Positions 7,167 to 12,196 of a DNA stretch of 12,196 bases are shown here, in pieces. How positions within the stretch are numbered: position 1 is the first letter of the stretch; each line of letters begins with the position of its first letter. The stretch covers positions 1 through 12,196 of the forward strand of contig JAIVHA010000135.1 of the NCBI GenBank assembly GCA_020201295.1, given 5' to 3'. Under the pieces are notes generated by a model, which was not told the origin of the DNA, ran no database searches, and worked only from the letters and a program-made list of their open reading frames with translations. Source of the stretch: Lysobacteraceae bacterium (GTDB lineage Bacteria > Pseudomonadota > Gammaproteobacteria > DSM-19610). The translations under genes and the position numbers were made by a program.

Positions 7167-7730
7167 ATGCACGACACGGATTTTCTCGGCAATCACTTCC
7201 TCATCGCCATGCCCAAGCTGGCGGATCCGAACTTCTTTCACACCGTCACCTACCTGTGCGAACACAACCCCGAGGGCGCCCTGGGCATCGTCATCAACCG
7301 GCCACTGCAACTCACCCTGCGTGAGATCCTCCGGCACATGGACCTGGAACCGGCCACGGAAGCCATCGGCGACCAGCCCGTCTACCTGGGCGGCCCGGTG
7401 CAGCAGGAGCGCGGCTTCGTCCTGCACCGCCCCCTCGGCGACTGGGAGGCTACCCTGCCCGTCTCCGAGGAGATCGGCGTCACCTCCTCGCGGGACATTC
7501 TCACGGCCATCGCCGCGGGCCAGGGGCCAGAGCAGAGCCTCATCGCCCTCGGTTACGCCGGCTGGGGCGCCGGTCAACTGGAGCAGGAACTCGCCGCCAA
7601 TGCCTGGCTGTCCGGCCCCGCGGACCAGCGCATCGTCTTCGACTTGCCCCATGAACAACGCTGGGAGGCCGCTGCGGCCCGGCTCGGCGTGGACCTGAAC
7701 CTGCTCAGCGGCGAGGCAGGCCACGCCTGA
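7167..7730 (+). CDS. yqgE: YqgE/AlgH family protein
   Basis: 187 residues, the usual length of this family (UPF0301), named AlgH in Pseudomonas. Its biochemical role is unsettled; structures suggest a conserved nucleotide- or partner-binding surface, and it is almost always next to yqgF. Motifs: NHFLIAMPKLADPNF (9-23), GALGIVINRP (37-46), VYLGGPVQ (72-79) and LGYAGWGAGQLEQEL (128-142). The start at 7167 gives MHDTDFLGNHFLIAMP, matching the normal N-terminus. The frame stays open back to 7032 but that part is translated REP sequence. There is no Shine-Dalgarno; see the promoter at 7132-7160. The ruvX gene follows after 8 bp. Confidence 0.93.
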   Translation: MHDTDFLGNHFLIAMPKLADPNFFHTVTYLCEHNPEGALGIVINRPLQLTLREILRHMDLEPATEAIGDQPVYLGGPVQQERGFVLHRPLGDWEATLPVSEEIGVTSSRDILTAIAAGQGPEQSLIALGYAGWGAGQLEQELAANAWLSGPADQRIVFDLPHEQRWEAAAARLGVDLNLLSGEAGHA

Positions 7731-7738
7731 GCCCGCCC

Positions 7739-8152
7739 GTGGCCAGCCAGGTACTGCTCGGCTTCGACTACGGCCAGCGTCGTATCGGGGTGGCCGTGGG
7801 CCAGACCATCACCGCCACCGCCACCGCTCTGGCCACGCTGGCGGCACGGGATGGCCAACCCGACTGGGCGGAGGTGACGGCCCTCATCGAACAGTGGCGG
7901 CCCGACGCCCTGGTGGTCGGCCTGCCCCTGCGGCTGGACGGCACCGAAAGTGAACTTAGCCGCGCGGCACAACGCTTTGCGCGCCGGCTGGAAGGACGGT
8001 ATAAACGCCCCGTCCATTTGATGGACGAACGGCTCAGCTCGCGGACCGCGGAACAGACCCGCGCCCGAGGCAGCGCCCGGCAGGGCCTGGATGCGCTGGC
8101 AGCGCAGATCATCCTGCAGGACTGGTTCGAACTTTTCGGAGAAACCCCATGA
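7739..8152 (+). CDS. ruvX: YqgF/RuvX, RNase H-fold nuclease (pre-16S rRNA processing)
   Basis: Putative Holliday-junction-resolvase-like protein; in E. coli YqgF is an essential enzyme for 16S rRNA 5'-end maturation. 137 residues. The RNase H-fold acidic triad is visible: D10 in LLGFDYGQRRIGVAVGQ, E97 in HLMDERLSS and D118 in GLDALAAQIIL. Other matches are ITATATAL, PDWAEV and VVGLPLRLDGTE. The start is GTG at 7739, the only start giving the normal N-terminus, 8 bp after the yqgE stop and without a clear ribosome site. It shares ATGA with pyrR. Confidence 0.94.
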   Translation: MASQVLLGFDYGQRRIGVAVGQTITATATALATLAARDGQPDWAEVTALIEQWRPDALVVGLPLRLDGTESELSRAAQRFARRLEGRYKRPVHLMDERLSSRTAEQTRARGSARQGLDALAAQIILQDWFELFGETP

Positions 8153-8655
8153 CGGGTACGATCGAGGTTGAAACACTGCTGGATGGCATGGCGCGGGAAC
8201 TGCGCTCGCTGCTGCAGCAACGCGGTATCACGGATGCCGCCATGGTCGGCATCCACACCGGCGGGGTGTGGGTGGCGCGCGAACTGCACCGGCGCATGGA
8301 TATCGCGGAGGAACTGGGCAGTCTGGACATCTCCTTCTATCGCGACGATTTCACCCGCATCGGCATGAACCCCCAGGTGCGGCCCTCGGAGCTGCCCTTC
8401 AACGTCGACGACCGCCACATCATCCTGGTGGATGATGTGCTGCACACCGGGCGCACCATCCGCGCCGCCCTCAACGAACTGTTTGACTATGGCCGCCCGG
8501 CGTCCATACTCCTCGCCGCCCTGGTGGAGCGCGGCGGACGCGAACTGCCCATCGAGGCCAACGTGGTGGGCCAGTCCATGGACCTGCGCGAGAATGAACA
8601 CGTGAAACTCACCGGGCCCGACCCGCTGACCCTGGAGATCCAGCAACTGGCATGA
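8149..8655 (+). CDS. pyrR: PyrR, bifunctional pyrimidine regulator / uracil phosphoribosyltransferase family
   Basis: Phosphoribosyltransferase-fold protein; Bacillus PyrR binds pyr mRNA in response to UMP and also has UPRTase activity. 168 residues. The PRPP-binding loop is IILVDDVLHTGRTIRAAL (91-108), with GIHTGGVWVARELHRRM (34-50) and the PyrR-type DISFYRDDFTRIG (60-72) also present. The start at 8149 overlaps the ruvX stop (ATGA) with GGAG 7-8 nt upstream. It lies directly before pyrB with another ATGA overlap, so no untranslated attenuator leader exists between them. If it regulates pyrB here, it does so elsewhere on the transcript or by another mechanism. Regulation is inference. Confidence 0.93.
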   Translation: MTGTIEVETLLDGMARELRSLLQQRGITDAAMVGIHTGGVWVARELHRRMDIAEELGSLDISFYRDDFTRIGMNPQVRPSELPFNVDDRHIILVDDVLHTGRTIRAALNELFDYGRPASILLAALVERGGRELPIEANVVGQSMDLRENEHVKLTGPDPLTLEIQQLA

Positions 8656-9635
8656 GCGGCGCGAACCTGCAAGTCGACGAGGACGGGCGCCTGCGCCATT
8701 TCCTCAGCATCGAGGGCCTCAACCGGGGCCTGCTCACCGAGATCCTCGATACCGCGGAATCCTTTGCCGGGGTCACCGCGCAAACGGTGAAGAAGGTGCC
8801 GCTGCTGCGCGGCAAGACCATCGTCAACCTGTTCTTCGAGGCCAGCACCCGCACCCGCACCACCTTCGAACTGGCCGCCAAGCGCCTGTCCGCCGACGTG
8901 CTCAACATCAATGTCGATGCCTCCAGCGCCACCAAGGGCGAGACCCTGCTCGACACCTTGCGCAACCTGGAGGCCATGCACGTGGACATGTTCGTGGTGC
9001 GTCACGCGGAAAGCGGCGCGGCCCACTTCATCGCCCGTAACGTGGAACCCCACGTGAGCGTGATCAACGCCGGTGACGGCCGTCACGCCCACCCCACCCA
9101 GGCCATGCTGGACATGTTCACCATCCGTCGCGTCAAGGGGCCGGACTTCGGCCGCCTGCGGGTAGCCATCGTCGGCGACATCCTGCATTCGCGGGTGGCA
9201 CGCTCGCAGATCCATGCCCTCAACCTGCTCAATACCGGCGAGGTGCGGGTGGTGGCGCCCAAGACCCTCACCCCGATCCATGTGGAAACCCTGGGTGTGC
9301 GGCCCTATCACGACTTATGCGAGGGTATCCGCGACTGCGACGTGGTGATCATGCTACGCCTGCAGCGCGAGCGCATGCAGGGCGCCCTGCTGCCCAGTGA
9401 ACATGAGTACTACCGTCTGTTTGGCCTCACCGAGGAACGGCTGTCGGTGGCCAAACCCGATGTCACGGTCATGCACCCCGGCCCCATCAACCGCGGCGTG
9501 GAAATGGATTCCCGGGTGGCCGACGGCCCCCATTCGGTCATCCTCGAACAGGTCACCCATGGCATCGCCGTGCGCATGGCGGTCATGTCCATGGCCATGC
9601 GCCAGCAGGACCGCACGCTGGAGGATGGCGCATGA
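8652..9635 (+). CDS. pyrB: Aspartate carbamoyltransferase catalytic subunit
   Basis: Condenses carbamoyl phosphate and aspartate, the committed step of UMP synthesis. 327 residues. Carbamoyl-phosphate residues are in NLFFEASTRTRTTFELAAKRL (STRTRT at 65-70); the catalytic loop is SSATKGET (91-98); HPTQAMLDMF (147-156), the aspartate site MLRLQRERM (234-242) and VMHPGPINRGVEM (273-285) follow. All catalytic residues appear intact. The ATGA overlap with pyrR and then with pyrC' and the absence of pyrI indicate the Pseudomonas-type ATCase, in which PyrB assembles with a non-catalytic PyrC' into a large dodecamer. Confidence 0.97.
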   Translation: MSGANLQVDEDGRLRHFLSIEGLNRGLLTEILDTAESFAGVTAQTVKKVPLLRGKTIVNLFFEASTRTRTTFELAAKRLSADVLNINVDASSATKGETLLDTLRNLEAMHVDMFVVRHAESGAAHFIARNVEPHVSVINAGDGRHAHPTQAMLDMFTIRRVKGPDFGRLRVAIVGDILHSRVARSQIHALNLLNTGEVRVVAPKTLTPIHVETLGVRPYHDLCEGIRDCDVVIMLRLQRERMQGALLPSEHEYYRLFGLTEERLSVAKPDVTVMHPGPINRGVEMDSRVADGPHSVILEQVTHGIAVRMAVMSMAMRQQDRTLEDGA

Positions 9636-10933
9636 ACCCCTGCAGCGAGACCCCGCCCCGTATCCGCATCAAGGGGGGCCGACTGATCGACCCGGCCAAC
9701 CGGGTCGATGGCGAGCAGGATCTGTATCTCGCCGACCGCAAGGTAGTGGGCATCGGCACGGCGCCGGACGGTTTCCAGGTGGAACAGGAGATCGACGCCC
9801 GTGGCCAGATCGTCTGCCCGGGCCTGATCGATCTCGCCGTGCGCCTGCGCGAGCCGGGCCAGGAGCACAAGGCCACCATCGATTCCGAATGCCGCGCCGC
9901 CGCCAGTGCCGGCATCACCACCCTGTGTTGTCCACCGGATACGGACCCGGTGATCGACACCCCGGCCGTGGTGGAACTGATCCACCACCGCGCGCGCCAG
10001 ACCAACACCACCCGGGTACTCACCCTGGGCGCGCTCACCCGCGACCTGGACGGCAAGCTGCTGAGCGAGATGCGCGCCCTGCAACTGGCCGGCTGTGTGG
10101 GTGTCACCAATATTCAGCGCCCCCTGATCAATTCCCTGGTGGAACGGCGCGCCTTCGAATATGCCGCCACCTTCGACCTGAGGGTGCACCTGCACGCCAA
10201 CGACGAATCCCTGTCCAACGGCGGCTGCGCCCACGAGGGCGCGGTCGCCACCCGGCTGGGATTGCCCGGCATTCCCGCCGCCACCGAGACCTCGAGCGTG
10301 GCGCGCCTGCTGGCGCTGATCGAACAGACCGGGGTGCGCGCCCATTTCTGCCGCATCACCAGCAGCCGCGCCCTGGGCATGATCGCCCGCGCCCGCTATG
10401 ACGGCCTGCCGGTCAGCGCCGACGTGGCCGTGCCCTACCTGTTCCTCACCGAGCTGGACATCGCCGAATTCGACAGCCAGTGCCACGTGCTGCCGCCGCT
10501 GCGCACCCAGGAAGACCGCGCGGCCCTGCGCGCCGGCCTGGCCAACGGCAGCCTCGCTGCCCTGTGCTCCGACCACCAGCCCCACGAGGATGACGCCAAG
10601 CGCGCGCCCTTCCCCAGCACGGCACCGGGCATCTCCGGTCTCGACACCCTGCTGCCCATGGCCCTGCGGCTGGTGGAACAAGGCGCCATGGGGCTGACCG
10701 ACGTTCTGCACCGGCTCACCGCCGGCCCGGCCGCCATCCTCGGCCTGGAACAGGGTCAGCTCGCCATCGGCGCACCTGCCGATGTCTGCATCTTCGACCC
10801 GGAACACACCTGGATACTGGATGACCACAGCATGGAGAGCGAGGGCCACAACAGCCCCTTCCGGGACTGGGAAATGAAGGGCCGCGCCAGCCATACCCTG
10901 CTGAACGGGCGAGTGGTGTATGCGCGCGAGTAG
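9632..10933 (+). CDS. pyrC': PyrC', dihydroorotase-like non-catalytic ATCase partner
   Basis: Amidohydrolase-fold protein of 433 residues. The dihydroorotase signature DxHxHxREPG is changed to DLAVRLREPG (67-76): the two metal-binding histidines are Ala69 and Arg71. A later HxxH ligand pair is also altered (AHFCRITSS, Arg at 241), while SDHQPH (313-318) and the C-terminal amidohydrolase pattern remain. Loss of the metal site is known for P. aeruginosa and P. putida PyrC', which is needed for ATCase assembly rather than catalysis, so a separate active dihydroorotase must exist elsewhere. The start has a good ribosome site (GGAGG at 9620-9624, 7 nt spacing) inside pyrB, and overlaps its stop by ATGA. 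Last gene of this run; a repeat element begins 22 bp after the stop. Confidence 0.93.
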   Translation: MNPCSETPPRIRIKGGRLIDPANRVDGEQDLYLADRKVVGIGTAPDGFQVEQEIDARGQIVCPGLIDLAVRLREPGQEHKATIDSECRAAASAGITTLCCPPDTDPVIDTPAVVELIHHRARQTNTTRVLTLGALTRDLDGKLLSEMRALQLAGCVGVTNIQRPLINSLVERRAFEYAATFDLRVHLHANDESLSNGGCAHEGAVATRLGLPGIPAATETSSVARLLALIEQTGVRAHFCRITSSRALGMIARARYDGLPVSADVAVPYLFLTELDIAEFDSQCHVLPPLRTQEDRAALRAGLANGSLAALCSDHQPHEDDAKRAPFPSTAPGISGLDTLLPMALRLVEQGAMGLTDVLHRLTAGPAAILGLEQGQLAIGAPADVCIFDPEHTWILDDHSMESEGHNSPFRDWEMKGRASHTLLNGRVVYARE

Positions 10934-10955
10934 GCCTGATCCTGACAAATGCGAT

Positions 10956-11137
10956 TTGGCCACGGAAGCACACGGAACTACACGGAAAGATGAAGATTGC
11001 ACCCGTAGGAGCGGCCTCTGGCCGCGAACCGTATGTGGTACCCCGGGCATTCGCGGCCAGAGGCCGCTCCTACGGGTGTCTTCGGCTAGCTGCAGTATTC
11101 AACATTTCCGTGTAGTTCCGTGTGCTTCCGTGGCCAA
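10956..11137. repeat. Composite element: 33-bp perfect terminal inverted repeats around a REP pair
   Basis: The left arm (10956-10988) and right arm (11105-11137) are perfect reverse complements over 33 bp. The arm is itself periodic: CACGGAA occurs three times at exact 10-bp steps (10961, 10971, 10981), mirrored as TTCCGTG on the right. Between the arms lies a second inverted pair (11000-11078), and GAAGA/TCTTC (10992-10996 and 11079-11083) extend the pairing, so the 182-bp block could fold as one long hairpin. No obvious target duplication flanks it and it encodes no protein. It looks like a non-autonomous or palindromic intergenic element. Confidence 0.85.
11000..11078. repeat. REP-like inverted pair (GTAG-headed), 29-bp perfect arms
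   Basis: Arms 11000-11028 and 11050-11078 are perfect reverse complements over 29 bp around a 21-nt centre. They carry the same GTAGGAGCGG head and CGCGAA tail as the pair at 6999-7071, but the internal palindrome is GCGGCC TCT GGCCGC instead of GCGGGC TCT GCCCGC, a compensatory G/C exchange that keeps the stem. Same REP family, different subtype, nested inside the 33-bp repeats. Confidence 0.85.
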
Positions 11138-11179
11138 TGATATTCGAACACAGGCCAGCACATACCCCAGCCGCCAGGC

Positions 11180-11185
11180 TACAAT
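11180..11185 (+). promoter_or_regulatory. Predicted -10 element for pyrK (possible leaderless start)
   Basis: TACAAT, five of six matches to the sigma-70 -10 consensus, ends 7 bp before the pyrK ATG, so transcription would begin at the start codon. There is no Shine-Dalgarno upstream of that ATG. No TTGACA-like -35 is seen 16-18 bp upstream, so the promoter would need an activator or be weak. Confidence 0.4.
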
Positions 11186-11192
11186 AGCCACC

Positions 11193-12077
11193 ATGACGAA
11201 GCCGGCCCCCAAACCCCATCGCGGCACCATCCACCTGGAAGAGGCCGGGATTCTCTCCCACCAGGCCCACCCGGGTGACCAGTACGTGCTGCGTGTGCAG
11301 GCCCCCGCCTGTGCCGCGAAGGCCCTGCCCGGCAGCTTCGCCCACCTGCAGTGCGACCCGCTGCTGGCCATGCGCCGGCCGCTGTCCATCATGCGTGTGG
11401 ATCCCAAACAGGGCTGGGTGGAATTTCTCTACAAGGCCGTGGGCGAAGGCACGCGACTGCTGGCACGCCGCCAGCCGGGCGAGACCCTGAGCCTGCTCGG
11501 CCCCATCGGCGTGCCCTTCCAGGTCCATCCGGAACGGCCGCGGCCGCTGTTGCTGGGTGGCGGCGTGGGCATCCCGCCCATGGTGTTCCTGGCGGACAGC
11601 CTGCGCGGTAACGGCGCCTGGCAACCCTTCGTGGTGATGGGTTCGGAAGTGCCCTTCCCCTTTCAGGCGCGCCCCTCGCAGTTTCTGGTACCCGGCCTGC
11701 CCGAGGGAGTGATCGCCGCCATGCCATTGCTGGAGGACTGGGGCATCCCCAGTCGCCTAGCCAGCCTGCAGGGCTATCCCGGCGTGTTCGAGGGCTATGT
11801 CACCGACCTGGCGCGCGCCTGGCTGCAAGGACTGACGGAGTCGGAACGCGCCGAGGTGGAGGTCTTCTCCTGCGGCCCGCATCCCATGCTGGCAGCGGTC
11901 GCGCGCCTGGCACGGGAATTCGACCTGCCCTGCCAGGTGTCCCTGGAGGAATTCATGGCCTGTGCCGTGGGCGGCTGCGCCGGCTGCACAGTGGAGATCC
12001 AGACCCCGGACGGCCCCACCATGAAGCGGGTGTGTGTCGATGGCCCCGTGTTCGACGCGCGGCAGGTGTTCGGCTAG
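11193..12077 (+). CDS. pyrK: PyrK-like dihydroorotate dehydrogenase electron-transfer subunit
   Basis: FAD/[2Fe-2S] flavoprotein that passes electrons from class 1B dihydroorotate dehydrogenase to NAD+. 294 residues, somewhat longer than the usual 250-265. The ferredoxin-reductase-like module shows the FAD motif RRPLSIMR (61-68), the nucleotide-binding LLLGGGVGIPPM (119-130) and FSCGPHPMLAAVA (225-237). The C-terminal iron-sulfur cluster has all four cysteines: C257, C262, C265 (CAVGGCAGC) and C281 (KRVCVDGPVF). The start at 11193 is chosen because the protein then begins just before the first beta strand; the open frame further upstream is translated repeat sequence. No pyrD is visible beside it. 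It could instead serve another flavoenzyme, but the position next to pyrB-pyrC' supports the pyrimidine role. Confidence 0.88.
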   Translation: MTKPAPKPHRGTIHLEEAGILSHQAHPGDQYVLRVQAPACAAKALPGSFAHLQCDPLLAMRRPLSIMRVDPKQGWVEFLYKAVGEGTRLLARRQPGETLSLLGPIGVPFQVHPERPRPLLLGGGVGIPPMVFLADSLRGNGAWQPFVVMGSEVPFPFQARPSQFLVPGLPEGVIAAMPLLEDWGIPSRLASLQGYPGVFEGYVTDLARAWLQGLTESERAEVEVFSCGPHPMLAAVARLAREFDLPCQVSLEEFMACAVGGCAGCTVEIQTPDGPTMKRVCVDGPVFDARQVFG

Positions 12078-12196
12078 GAGCCTGTCGGACTTAGGACTGA
12101 TCTCGGCAACTGCTCCATGCGTTGCTCTACCTCCTGCATCCATGCAGTCGTACTGCGCCGGTGGGAGAGCGGTCCATTTTTCCGATCCTTTTCGTC
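12078..12196. other. Non-coding right edge with clustered small palindromes
   Basis: 119 bp after pyrK with no supported gene. Three short hairpins lie close together: GCAAC/GTTGC (12106-12110 with 12121-12125), CTGCATCCATGCAG (12134-12147) and GCAGTCGTACTGC (12144-12156). The last two overlap and exclude each other. The pattern resembles the edge of a dispersed intergenic repeat, cut by the window end. There is no convincing intrinsic terminator. Confidence 0.45.

Noticed and set aside
9410..11050. 546-codon minus-strand open frame opposite pyrB and pyrC'
   Set aside because: It is antisense to two clear enzymes, runs into the repeat element, and has the Gly/Ala/His/Gln-rich composition expected of a GC-rich shadow frame. 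No recognisable domain.
10956..11137. CRISPR array
   Set aside because: The repeats are inverted rather than direct, with 3-bp gaps between the short CACGGAA units and no spacers.
10920..11192. In-frame N-terminal extension of pyrK
   Set aside because: It begins inside pyrC' and would translate the inverted repeats; PyrK homology starts only after 11193.
12171..12182. CATTTTTCC as an intrinsic terminator for pyrK
   Set aside because: No stable GC stem lies immediately before the T run.

Overview
The window looks like chromosomal core sequence from a GC-rich gammaproteobacterium. Gene content and order match what I recall of the Pseudomonas aeruginosa block pilJ-pilI-pilH-pilG / gshB / tonB3 / yqgE (algH) / yqgF / pyrR / pyrB / pyrC'. 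Two differences, an apbE-NusG_II-Gx cassette and a pyrK gene after pyrC', suggest a relative outside Pseudomonas, perhaps a Chromatiales or Ectothiorhodospiraceae-like lineage. That placement is inference; no rRNA or other marker is present.

Left part, minus strand (1-2917): pilG, pilH, pilI and pilJ, the front of the Pil-Chp chemosensory operon that controls type IV pilus twitching and cAMP-linked surface responses. pilJ runs off the left edge. A 317-bp divergent intergenic region (2918-3234) separates it from the plus-strand genes.

Middle, plus strand (3235-6938): gshB, apbE, a NusG-domain-II protein, a Gx-transporter-family membrane protein and tonB, joined by ATGA overlaps or a 2-bp gap, so probably one transcript. 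The first gene makes glutathione. The next three form a putative extracytoplasmic flavin/redox module. The last is an energy transducer for the outer membrane.

Right part, plus strand (7167-12077): yqgE, ruvX (yqgF), pyrR, pyrB and a pseudo-dihydroorotase pyrC' form a second tightly coupled operon. pyrK follows after a 259-bp gap. PyrB and PyrC' should form the large aspartate transcarbamoylase holoenzyme, PyrR is a pyrimidine sensor/UPRTase-family protein, and PyrK is the electron-transfer subunit of an NAD-linked dihydroorotate dehydrogenase whose catalytic partner is not in view.

The two large plus-strand gaps (6939-7166 and 10934-11192) are unusual. Each holds a perfect inverted pair of REP-like GTAG elements nested inside another inverted repeat. 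In each, a -10-like hexamer lies 6-7 bp before the next ATG with no Shine-Dalgarno sequence, suggesting leaderless starts. The two REP pairs differ by compensatory base swaps that preserve the hairpin. I found no wholly novel protein system, CRISPR array, tRNA, rRNA or intact transposase; the accessory interest lies in the apbE cassette and these nested repeats.
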